A stretch of DNA of 5,673 nt from Candidatus Bipolaricaulota bacterium (GTDB taxonomy: Bacteria; Bipolaricaulota; Bipolaricaulia; Bipolaricaulales; Bipolaricaulaceae), in assembly GCA_021129895.1 (NCBI GenBank), contig JAJOKL010000009.1, positions 1 through 5,673 on the forward strand, in the 5' to 3' direction. Below the pieces are notes generated by a model, which saw only the letters and a list, made by a program, of their open reading frames with translations, did not search any database and was not told the origin of the DNA. Position numbers and translations under genes: made by a program. Positions 1 through 5,126 of this stretch are shown here, piece by piece. Numbering within the stretch: the stretch's first letter is position 1; each line of letters opens with the position of its first letter.

Positions 1-493
1 CACGTCGCCCTTTACCCCGCGCGTCGCCGGAGCCGGTCTTCACGCTCACCTCCCCGCCCACTTCCTCGATCTCTACGTCCCCCGAGCCGGTGTGGGCCAC
101 CAGGGGGCCGCGGATGCCCTTCACCTCGATGTCGCCGGCCCCGGTCTCGATGCGGGCTTCGGTGGCCTGGGGGACCTCGATCTCGTAGTCGATGCTGATC
201 CCCTCGAAAAAGCCCCCCAGGATGCTGGGACCGAGTTGAGCTGCGTATTTGCCCAGGTCCCCCACCCGGATCTCGCTGCCCCGCACCTCCACCGGAGGGG
301 ATTCCTGCAGGAGTTGGGCTAACTTCTCGGCTCGGGCTTGGGGGACCGCCCGCACGGAAAACCGGCCTCTCACCCTCGCCATCCCCGGAGGGCCAGCCTG
401 TACTTCCACGTCCCCTGCCCCGGGAGCGACCGAAAGCTCCACCGGTTCTCTCACCACCTGCTCCCAAGCGAATTTACTTTCCAGCTTCCCCAT
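1..493 (-). CDS. DUF4097-type repeat protein (putative adhesin/solenoid), 3' end cut by window edge
   Basis: The first 164 codons are visible and the gene continues past the left edge. The start ATG overlaps the stop of the preceding gene by one base (TGATG), with GGAGGG just upstream inside that gene. No signal peptide or membrane segment is seen, so the visible part is probably cytoplasmic. Residues 1-108 form a less repetitive N-terminal region. From about residue 117 there is an 18-residue repeat opening with TGAGD (117), TGSGD (135) and TGSGD (153), followed by alternating hydrophobic/charged residues such as VEIEEV. This is the beta-strand ladder pattern of DUF4097 (PF13349) proteins. 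The family's biochemical role is not established. Last in a coupled operon behind a membrane protein, it may act at the inner face of the membrane. The third repeat loses the hydrophobic pattern near bases 15-18, where a one-base error or frameshift is possible. Family call fairly sure, function unknown. Confidence 0.8.
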   Translation of the reverse strand, partial: MGKLESKFAWEQVVREPVELSVAPGAGDVEVQAGPPGMARVRGRFSVRAVPQARAEKLAQLLQESPPVEVRGSEIRVGDLGKYAAQLGPSILGGFFEGISIDYEIEVPQATEARIETGAGDIEVKGIRGPLVAHTGSGDVEIEEVGGEVSVKTGSGDARGKGRR

Positions 494-873
494 CACTCAC
501 CCTCCCACGGTTTCCCACCCTCGTCCCAGTACTCCCAGTGCAGCAGCCTGCGCTTTCGGGGCCAGACGGCCCGCCGCACTGGCCAAGTGACTACCGCTGT
601 CAAGCCACCCAGGGCCACGGCGAGCAGGGCCAGGGGGACGACCGTGAACACGATCCCCAGGACCAACACCACGATGGGCACAGCGATGGCCAACCCCAGG
701 ACGGCTCCAGCAACCCCCATAGCCGCACCCATGGCCCCCACCACGCTCCCCAGCACCGTCCTGAGCACCAAAGCCGGTGTCCACACCAGCAACATGTACG
801 AGGCGAAAAGGAGTTTCCGCAGGGGCCTGGGCAGCCTGCCCAGCTTCAGTTCTACCTGCTCTGGATGGTTCAT
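493..873 (-). CDS. Small membrane protein with glycine zipper (126 aa)
   Basis: This gene encodes a 126-residue protein of unrecognised family. The ATG at 873 is chosen because it overlaps the upstream stop as ATGA and has GGAGGT seven bases upstream; a longer reading from 1011 would run back through the neighbour. Residues 1-20 are polar and basic. Hydrophobic segments follow at about 23-41, 43-62 and 63-98, giving two to three membrane helices. Residues 99-126 are a basic then aromatic/acidic tail (RRAVWPRKRR, then WEYWDE), probably cytoplasmic by the positive-inside rule. Glycines at 42, 46, 49, 53, 56 and 60 fall in a strict 4-3-4-3-4 pattern, a glycine zipper expected to pack helices closely. 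It sits between a bactofilin-like gene and a DUF4097-type gene, so a membrane anchor or partner for them is plausible (inference). Coding status is well supported; function is unknown. Confidence 0.82.
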   Translation of the reverse strand: MNHPEQVELKLGRLPRPLRKLLFASYMLLVWTPALVLRTVLGSVVGAMGAAMGVAGAVLGLAIAVPIVVLVLGIVFTVVPLALLAVALGGLTAVVTWPVRRAVWPRKRRLLHWEYWDEGGKPWEGE

Positions 874-1166
874 CCCTTCACCTCCTCCCCCACCTGGGAG
901 TCCGGGGACACGTCCAGGGACTCCTCGTACTCCACCCGCTCGATGCGGCAGCCGGGGCCGATGGTGACCCGTTTTCCCCGCACCAACTTGGCTTGGGTTC
1001 CCTCCAGGCAAACCTCGTCCCCCTCGATGGAGGTAGCTTGGAGTGATCCGGGGCGGCGGAAGAAGGGGAGGCCCAGCTCCTCCAGGAAGCCGCCCCGCTG
1101 TCGGCGCCTGACCTCGATCACCTCCCCCCCAATCTCCCGCACGTAGCTCGCCCCCTCGAGCTTCAT
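870..1166 (-). CDS. Bactofilin-like polymer-forming protein, C-terminal part (98 aa)
   Basis: The reading frame encodes 98 residues beginning MKLEGASYVREIGGEVIEV and containing IEGDEVCLEGTQAKLVRG and VTIGPGCRIERVEY. From memory these match the C-terminal half of the polymer-forming (bactofilin-like) proteins encoded beside yhbD in Bacillus (YhbE/YhbF type). Those proteins build a right-handed beta-helix cytoskeletal filament. The frame stays open upstream of the ATG, reading LLSADRVE, but has no start codon there. The matching N-terminus lies in another frame at 1261-1169, starting at the operon's coupled start codon. The visible C-terminus may be made by reinitiation, since the N-terminal stop TAG is only two bases before this ATG. 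It is well under the length I would expect for the intact family (roughly 200 aa or more). Its own stop overlaps the next gene (ATGA). It may be a true short gene, a broken gene or an assembly error. Confidence 0.68.
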   Translation of the reverse strand: MKLEGASYVREIGGEVIEVRRRQRGGFLEELGLPFFRRPGSLQATSIEGDEVCLEGTQAKLVRGKRVTIGPGCRIERVEYEESLDVSPDSQVGEEVKG

Positions 1167-1168
1167 CT

Positions 1169-1261
1169 CTACCCGGTCGGCCGAGAGGAGATCTTCACGG
1201 TGTGATACTCCCCACCGGCCACCTTGCCCGAGCCCGCTATGGAAACGCTCCTCTTCTCCAT
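1169..1261 (-). pseudogene. N-terminal fragment of the same bactofilin-like gene, ended by frame disruption
   Basis: The ATG at 1261 overlaps the stop of the YhbD-like gene (TGATG) and has a strong GGAGGT six bases upstream, so ribosomes should start here. It reads MEKRSVSIAGSGKVAGGEYH then TVKISSRPTG and stops at TAG 1171-1169. The opening SIAGSGKVAGGEY is typical of the N-terminus of bactofilin-like polymer-forming proteins. The continuation expected of the family (SADRVEMKLEG) is present but in another frame. The simplest reading is an out-of-frame internal deletion that removed most of the beta-helix repeats; a small indel or a collapsed repeat in the assembly would look similar. Homology is inferred from motif memory, not a search. 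Confidence 0.6.
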
Positions 1262-1890
1262 CAGCTCACCTCCAGTTCCTTCTTCACTCGCTCCACCAAC
1301 TGCTCCAGGTCCAACCGAACCAGCACCTTGCACTCCGGGTCCAGGCGTAGGGGGTCCTTGCCCGAAAGGGCGAAGCTTATGCGCACCGAGATGCCCTCCC
1401 GATCCAGGCTTTTTTCGGCCAGGACCAGGGAGTGGCCGGTGGGGGCTTTGACCTCCTCCTCCAGCTGGCGGGCCAGGTCCACCAGCAGCCGGGCTTGATG
1501 TAACTGTGTTTTGTTACGCAGGGCCTGCGCCCCGGCCGCCAGGGCCACCAGCTCGGTGAACGTGTACCCCCCGGCCTTCCACATGAGCTCGCCCCCCTCC
1601 TTCCCGATGACCGGCAGAGCCCGGGGATCTTCGTGGGAAACTGCCTCCGGCGCCACCTCCGGAGAGAGGAGCCGCACTAGCTCGTCCAAGGACCGCTCCT
1701 CCTTGAGCTCCTGGATGCGGCGGATGCGCTCCAGGATCTTCCCCTTGGGGAGGAAGGTCTCCTGGCCGGTGGGGGTGGCCTTGCGGATGAACCACGCCTC
1801 CGGGATCAGGCCCTTCCGTTTCCAGCGATAGAGCTGGCCGTAGGAGATCCCGGTCTGGCGCAGGACCTCCTTCTTGGATATCAGTTCCAT
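1261..1890 (-). CDS. yhbD: YhbD-family (DUF4004) MerR-like transcriptional regulator
   Basis: This is a 209-residue protein. Residues 4-24 form a MerR-type helix-turn-helix (ISKKEVLRQTGISYGQLYRW), followed by KRKGLIPEAWFIRK and TPTGQETFLPKGKILERI at about 25-56, the winged/arm region characteristic of YhbD (DUF4004). The rest is a helical and beta C-terminal domain (WKAGGYTFTELVALAAGAQA near 104-123) ending in an amphipathic helix. It probably binds DNA and controls its own operon, since a MerR-style dyad sits in the spacer of the upstream promoter. In Bacillus, yhbD precedes polymer-forming (bactofilin) genes, and the same order is seen here. The start ATG overlaps the upstream stop (TGATG) with no strong Shine-Dalgarno, implying coupling to the 70-aa gene. 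An unusually AT-rich codon run at 1499-1518 (AAC AAA ACA CAG TTA) carries a dyad like the promoter one. Family call is confident; the regulated genes are inferred. Confidence 0.87.
   Translation of the reverse strand: MELISKKEVLRQTGISYGQLYRWKRKGLIPEAWFIRKATPTGQETFLPKGKILERIRRIQELKEERSLDELVRLLSPEVAPEAVSHEDPRALPVIGKEGGELMWKAGGYTFTELVALAAGAQALRNKTQLHQARLLVDLARQLEEEVKAPTGHSLVLAEKSLDREGISVRISFALSGKDPLRLDPECKVLVRLDLEQLVERVKKELEVS
1499..1518. promoter_or_regulatory. Intragenic dyad resembling the operon operator
   Basis: TGTAACT-GTGTTT-TGTTACG has the same 7-6-7 arm layout as the promoter dyad at 2123-2142, with the GTAAC/GTTAC cores intact and only the outer arm bases mismatched. It lies inside the yhbD-like gene in a run of AT-rich codons. 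It could be a second binding site for the regulator, or coincidence in a stretch encoding LRNKTQLH. Confidence 0.3.
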
Positions 1891-2102
1891 CAGCCGGTGG
1901 CCTTAAGGGCACGGGCGACCAGGGCCTGGAGTTCCTCCCGGGGGAGGGCCCGCGCGGCCCGGGCCAACGTCCGCTCCAGCTCCCGTCGGATGCGGGCCTG
2001 GCGCCGTCTGTCCTGGTTGAGCCGCCACGCCTCGGCTTGGGCCTGGCGCAGGCGGTGTTGGGCCAGGGCCGTCCGTTCCGCGTCGAACCACTCGTAGAAC
2101 AT
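1890..2102 (-). CDS. Small Arg-rich helical protein, first gene of the operon (70 aa)
   Basis: I do not recognise this protein. The ATG at 2102 is chosen because GAGGTGG sits five bases upstream and a promoter lies at 2149-2121; a longer reading from 2177 would put the promoter inside the gene. The 70 residues start MFYEWFDAER, an aromatic-rich tip, then continue as one long charged helix at about residues 8-50 with 15 arginines overall, including DRRRQARIRR at 31-40. A second short helix (PREELQALVARALKAT) follows at about 54-69. It has no signal peptide or membrane segment. The charge suggests binding to nucleic acid or a membrane surface, or a coiled-coil partner of the regulator made immediately after it (inference). 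Its stop overlaps the yhbD-like start by one base. Good coding support from the coupled junction, ribosome site and promoter; function unknown. Confidence 0.68.
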   Translation of the reverse strand: MFYEWFDAERTALAQHRLRQAQAEAWRLNQDRRRQARIRRELERTLARAARALPREELQALVARALKATG

Positions 2103-2120
2103 GTCGACCACCTCGCCACC

Positions 2121-2149
2121 ATCGTAACATAACACTGTTACGAAATCAA
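2121..2149 (-). promoter_or_regulatory. Promoter of the yhbD operon
   Basis: On the minus strand, TTGATT (2149-2144) and TACGAT (2126-2121) are separated by 17 bases, matching sigma-70-type -35 and -10 boxes at 4-5 of 6 positions each. A start near 2114 would give a leader of about 12 bases that still contains the GAGGTGG ribosome site. The spacer is filled by the dyad at 2123-2142. Confidence 0.6.
2123..2142. promoter_or_regulatory. 20-bp operator-like dyad inside the promoter spacer
   Basis: CGTAACA-TAACAC-TGTTACG has perfect 7-bp arms with a 6-bp spacer. It fills the space between the -35 and -10 boxes and overlaps the -10. MerR-family regulators typically bind dyads placed this way, so the YhbD-like protein encoded in this operon is the obvious candidate (inference). 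Nested within it is a second palindrome, TAACA-C-TGTTA (2130-2140). Confidence 0.5.
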
Positions 2150-2203
2150 GGGGGACAGCTGCCCGGAAGGTGGCCACGCGGAACCAGCCCCTTAAGCTGA
2201 ACC

Positions 2204-2224
2204 GCTACGCCAGAGCTACGCCAG
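2204..2224. repeat. 11-bp tandem repeat
   Basis: GCTACGCCAGA is followed directly by GCTACGCCAG, two adjacent copies identical over 10 bases. They lie in the non-coding stretch upstream of the yhbD operon promoter. No function can be assigned; it may be slippage. Confidence 0.5.
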
Positions 2225-2230
2225 TCCCCG

Positions 2231-2260
2231 GGACCGCGAGGGGCCGGGCAGCCCGCGTCC
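2231..2260. terminator. GC-rich imperfect hairpin after the tld unit (possible terminator)
   Basis: GGAC (2231-2234) pairs with GTCC (2257-2260), and GGGC (2241-2244) pairs with GCCC (2251-2254) around a six-base loop, with a GC pair and small bulges between. It lies downstream of tldE and the 35-codon ORF and upstream of the next promoter, where termination is expected. No T tract follows on the minus strand, so it is not a classical rho-independent terminator. Confidence 0.25.
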
Positions 2261-2277
2261 GATCGCCACAAGGGTAG

Positions 2278-2291
2278 GTAACGGTGTTACG
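2278..2291. repeat. Short inverted repeat GTAAC-GGT-GTTAC after the small ORF
   Basis: GTAACGGTGTTACG lies five bases beyond the stop of the 35-codon ORF. Its 13-base core TAACGGTGTTACG recurs exactly at 2738-2750 and differs at two positions from 2130-2142 in the promoter dyad, all in the same orientation. It may be a related binding site with shorter arm spacing. No promoter boxes are seen around it. Confidence 0.35.
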
Positions 2292-2295
2292 GAAG

Positions 2296-2403
2296 CTATG
2301 GGGGGAAGAGCTCCTCCAGGGCCGCCCGCACCGCCTCAGCCTCGGTGGGGAACACCGCGTGCTCCAGCGCCAACACCGCCCAGATGACCAGCCCAGCCCG
2401 CAT
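2296..2403 (-). CDS. Possible 35-aa small protein downstream of tldE
   Basis: An ATG at 2403 is preceded by a perfect AGGAGGT (2417-2411) seven bases upstream, starting 12 bases after the tldE stop. The 35 residues are hydrophobic at first (MRAGLVIWAVLALEH), then acidic and helical (PTEAEAVRAALEE), ending LFPP and a TAG stop. I know no family for it. The hydrophobic start is too short and lacks enough hydrophobic length for a convincing membrane helix or signal peptide. Because it follows tldE on the same strand, it is probably cotranscribed with the TldD/TldE protease. It could be a peptide partner or substrate, or a fragment of a longer lost gene. The evidence is the ribosome site and position; codon evidence in so short an ORF is weak. 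Confidence 0.5.
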   Translation of the reverse strand: MRAGLVIWAVLALEHAVFPTEAEAVRAALEELFPP

Positions 2404-2410
2404 CGAAACC

Positions 2411-2417
2411 ACCTCCT
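2411..2417 (-). promoter_or_regulatory. Perfect Shine-Dalgarno for the 35-aa ORF
   Basis: AGGAGGT on the minus strand, seven bases before the ATG at 2403. It lies in the 26-base gap after the tldE stop and has no other start codon to serve, which is the main reason to believe the small ORF is translated. Confidence 0.6.
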
Positions 2418-2429
2418 AACGGTCGTTCC

Positions 2430-3749
2430 TCAGCGGGTGACCACCGATACCCCCTCCACCAGCAGGGCCGGCACGTGGGCCAGCCCGTACACCCACTCCG
2501 GCTCCCCTCCGATCTCCCGGAGGCCATCCTTCAGCACCTCGTAGCTATTTCCGGCGATCATGGTGTTCTTGACCCGGCCGATCACCCGCCCGTCCTTGAC
2601 CGCAAACCCGGTGCTCACGTTGTTGGAGAAGGCCCCGGACTGGATGTTCCCCTGGCCCAGGCCCAGCACGTCGGCAACGATCAGTCCCTCCTTCATCCCG
2701 GCGATGAGCCCGTCCAGGGTGCCCTCCCCGGGTTGGATAACGGTGTTACGCAGGCCGGGGGAGGGAGGGGAACGGAACCCCGAGCCCCGGAAGAAGCCGC
2801 CCCGGATGCCGGAGCCGGTGGGCTCGGCCTTGGCCAGGGCCGCGGCCCTGAGGTCGTAGAAGAAGTTCTTCACCACGCCACCTTCAGCCAAGGGGAGCCG
2901 CCCGGTGGGCACCCCCTCGTCGTCGAAGGAGCGGGACCCGGGGGCGAAGGGAAGGTGCCCGTCGTCCACCAACGTGAACCGAGGATCGAAGACCTGCTCC
3001 CCGATCTTCCCCTTCAAGGGGGAGGTGCCCAAAGCCACCGACATCCCGGAGAAGCCCACCATCAGGGGCAGGAGCAGCACCAGCGTCCCTTTAGGTACGA
3101 GCAGCACCGGCGGCCGCCCCTGGGGGGCCGGTACCACCCGCTCCCCCCAGCGCAGGTAGCGCAGCACCTCGGCGATCAGGACCTGGGGATCAAGGTCCTC
3201 CCGCCGGCGCACGGTCCGGGAAACCCACACCAGGTAGATGTCCCCCTCCCGGATCCACTGGGCCTCGACCCCCATGCTCAAGCTGGACCGGGCCTCGGAG
3301 AGCTCCCCCCCGGAGGTGTTGGAAAGCCTCACGGTGATCTTCCCCCGCCACAGGTGGGCGTCCACGATCACATCCGGGAACTCCTCCCGGATGGCCCGCA
3401 CCGCCTCCTCCCCCCAGGAGATGAGCTCCTCGGGTGGGATCTTCAGCACCTCTCCGTCCAGCACCTGGGCGGCATCATCGCACCTGAGCTCGGGGAAGGA
3501 GAACGGGGCCGGATCGCCGTAGCGGGCCGAGGCCAGGGCGGCCTCCACCAGGGCCTCCTCTTCCTCCCCGGCGGTGGAGGCAAAGCCCAATTTCCCGTCT
3601 ACGATCACCCGCAGGGCGCGACCCAACACCTCCCGGGCCCCCACCCTCTCGATCTCCCCGCCGCGGAAGGAGACCTCCACCCCCTCCCGCAGCTCCTGGT
3701 AAAGCTCCGCGGCCTGGGCGACACCGGCCGCCCGCTCCAGGATCCTCAT
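2430..3749 (-). CDS. tldE: TldE/PmbA, non-catalytic subunit of the TldD-TldE metallopeptidase
   Basis: A 439-residue protein of the TldD/PmbA family, close to the usual family length. In Escherichia coli, TldD and TldE form a heterodimeric zinc protease that degrades unfolded peptides, removes the microcin B17 leader and degrades the antitoxin CcdA. TldE lacks the active site, and indeed no HExxxH motif is present here. Shared family motifs are FDDEGVPTG (275-283), LRNTVIQPGEG (333-343), GNIQSGAFSNN (367-377) and VYGLAHVPALLVEG (420-433). The ATG at 3749 is preferred over a GTG at 3752 because GGAGGG lies five bases upstream of it and it overlaps the tldD stop as TGATG, ensuring coupled, equimolar synthesis. 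Cytoplasmic; no signal peptide. The native substrate is unknown. The AT-rich motif TAACGGTGTTACG at 2738-2750 falls within the LRNTV codons. Confidence 0.92.
   Translation of the reverse strand: MRILERAAGVAQAAELYQELREGVEVSFRGGEIERVGAREVLGRALRVIVDGKLGFASTAGEEEEALVEAALASARYGDPAPFSFPELRCDDAAQVLDGEVLKIPPEELISWGEEAVRAIREEFPDVIVDAHLWRGKITVRLSNTSGGELSEARSSLSMGVEAQWIREGDIYLVWVSRTVRRREDLDPQVLIAEVLRYLRWGERVVPAPQGRPPVLLVPKGTLVLLLPLMVGFSGMSVALGTSPLKGKIGEQVFDPRFTLVDDGHLPFAPGSRSFDDEGVPTGRLPLAEGGVVKNFFYDLRAAALAKAEPTGSGIRGGFFRGSGFRSPPSPGLRNTVIQPGEGTLDGLIAGMKEGLIVADVLGLGQGNIQSGAFSNNVSTGFAVKDGRVIGRVKNTMIAGNSYEVLKDGLREIGGEPEWVYGLAHVPALLVEGVSVVTR
2738..2750. repeat. Exact second copy of the 13-mer TAACGGTGTTACG
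   Basis: This 13-base sequence inside tldE matches 2279-2291 exactly and in the same orientation. On the coding strand it spells the conserved Arg-Asn-Thr-Val codons, so coding constraint is a sufficient explanation. It is noted because it belongs to the TGTTACG-bearing set. Confidence 0.3.
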
Positions 3750-5122
3750 CACTTCCCTCCTATGACCACGTCGCGGATCCGCACGTGGGGCGCCCCGTCG
3801 GTGACCGGAAGCGGCGACTGCCCCCCCTTGCCGCAGCCCCCGGCCCCGCCCTTGAGCTGGAAGTCCTTCCCCAGCCGCTCGATGTTCCGCAAGGTGTCGA
3901 ACACGTTTCCGGTGAGCACCACGTCCCGCAGCATGTCCCCCACCTCCCCGCCCCGGATCTCGTAGGCGTATTGGGCGGAGAAGGTGAACTGCTCGAACTC
4001 GGTCTGACCGCCGAAGGCGCCCTTGGCGTAGACGCCGTAGTCGATCCCCTTGAGGAGCTCCTCGAAGGAGGCCTCGCCCGGTTCGATGTAGGTGTTGCGC
4101 ATCCTGACGATGGGCTCGTGCTCCCAGGACACGGCCCGGGCGTTCCCGGTGGGCCCCATCCCGGTGGCCGCCGCGGTGGCCCGGGAGTGCATGAGCCCGG
4201 TGAGCACCCCGTCCTTGATCAGGTATACCTTGCGGCGCGGAACCCCTTCGTCGTCGTAGGGGGCGTTCCCCCGCCGCCCGGGGATATAGCCGTCCTCCAC
4301 CACGTTTAACTGCTCCACACCAAAACGCCTGCCGAGCTGCATCACTTTCCGCATCGGCTCGTTCTTCAGGAGGAAATCCGCCTCGCAGATGTGGCCGAAC
4401 GCCTCGTGGATGAACACCCCGGCCAGCTCCTGATCCAGGATCACCGTGTACTTGCCGCCCTTGACCTGTTTGGCCGAGAGGAGCTCCACCGCCCGCCGGG
4501 CCGCCGCCTCCGCCCGCTCCTCCAGGTCCAGTGCAACCTCATAGCCGGCCGCCTCGCCGATGGACTCGAATGCCTGCTGGATGTCCCCGTTCTTCCTGGC
4601 CACCGCCAGGAGGAGCACGGTGACGTCCGGGATCAGCTGCTGGAGGTAGGTGCCCTCGCTGTTGGCGTAGTAAACGTGCCGGAGGGTGTCGGTGTAGCGG
4701 ACAGTGCTGGACACGATCTGGGGAGAGTAGTTAAGGATGACTTGGTTGTAGCGTTCGGCCAGTTTTCTCTTCTCCTCCAACGGAATTTCTCTGAAGTCCT
4801 GAGCAAGTTGTGGTATGAACTTATCCTCGACAGGCTGCACTTCAGCGAGGCGGATGGGGTTCCGCACCTTGCGGGCAGCGGCCCGGGCCAGCTCGGCGGC
4901 CTCCGCCAATTTGGTCGGGATCTGATCGGGGTCGGTGAACACCGCCATCCCCCACGCCCCTTCCACCAGCGCCCGCACCACCCCGCCCGCCTCCCGGGAG
5001 TGTTCCAGCGCCAGGAGCTGGTCCCGCTGGAAGGCGACCCGGGACCGCTCCAGCACCTCCCAGCGGATCTCGGCGTAGTCCGCGCTCGCGTTCCTCAGCG
5101 CTTCCTGCAAATTGGCTTTCAT
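3749..5122 (-). CDS. tldD: TldD, catalytic zinc subunit of the TldD-TldE metallopeptidase
   Basis: A 457-residue protein of the TldD/PmbA family with the expected zinc site: HEAFGH at 239-244 (HExxxH) followed by ICEADF, and Cys430 in GGCGKGGQ as the third metal ligand known for TldD. Other family motifs are YDDEGVPRR (289-297), MRNTYIEPGEASFEELL (341-357) and GAFGGQTEFEQF (368-379). With TldE it forms a cytoplasmic heterodimer that cleaves peptides threaded into a closed chamber. The ATG at 5122 is chosen because AAAGGAGG lies four bases upstream and a TAAAAT -10 box at 5147-5142 would fall inside a longer reading from 5248, which would also overlap the divergent gene. It is the first gene of the tldD-tldE unit. 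Residues about 97-137 are encoded by a patch of much lower GC (49 of 100 bases at 4741-4840), unlike the rest of the gene. Confidence 0.94.
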   Translation of the reverse strand: MKANLQEALRNASADYAEIRWEVLERSRVAFQRDQLLALEHSREAGGVVRALVEGAWGMAVFTDPDQIPTKLAEAAELARAAARKVRNPIRLAEVQPVEDKFIPQLAQDFREIPLEEKRKLAERYNQVILNYSPQIVSSTVRYTDTLRHVYYANSEGTYLQQLIPDVTVLLLAVARKNGDIQQAFESIGEAAGYEVALDLEERAEAAARRAVELLSAKQVKGGKYTVILDQELAGVFIHEAFGHICEADFLLKNEPMRKVMQLGRRFGVEQLNVVEDGYIPGRRGNAPYDDEGVPRRKVYLIKDGVLTGLMHSRATAAATGMGPTGNARAVSWEHEPIVRMRNTYIEPGEASFEELLKGIDYGVYAKGAFGGQTEFEQFTFSAQYAYEIRGGEVGDMLRDVVLTGNVFDTLRNIERLGKDFQLKGGAGGCGKGGQSPLPVTDGAPHVRIRDVVIGGK

Positions 5123-5126
5123 AGAT

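Noticed and set aside
12..467. 151-codon minus-strand open frame overlapping the DUF4097-type gene
   Set aside because: It is in a different frame and yields a Gly/Arg/Pro-rich protein, whereas the adjacent frame gives the TGSGD repeats and a coupled start at 493.
338..1146. Overlapping plus-strand open frames of about 200 codons opposite the membrane protein and bactofilin-like genes
   Set aside because: Compositionally biased (Ser, Pro, Thr, Arg), no ribosome sites or family motifs, and antisense to coupled genes with clear start-stop overlaps.
2103..2177. A 25-residue N-terminal extension of the 70-aa protein starting at 2177
   Set aside because: It would place the promoter and the dyad inside the coding region, and the ATG at 2102 has a better ribosome site.
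2103..2295. A CRISPR array, transposon end or tRNA in the non-coding stretch
   Set aside because: Only two adjacent 11-bp units and short dyads are present. There are no spaced repeats, no transposase and no cloverleaf.
2475..3965. A 496-codon open frame on the plus strand opposite tldE and tldD
   Set aside because: It lies wholly antisense to two well-supported genes. Its protein is a low-complexity run of Pro, Gly, His and Gln typical of the opposite strand of GC-rich coding DNA.
2296..5122. A RiPP biosynthesis locus built on tldD, tldE and the small ORF
   Set aside because: No modifying enzyme is encoded in the window, the small ORF has no leader-core layout, and tldD-tldE pairs are common housekeeping genes.
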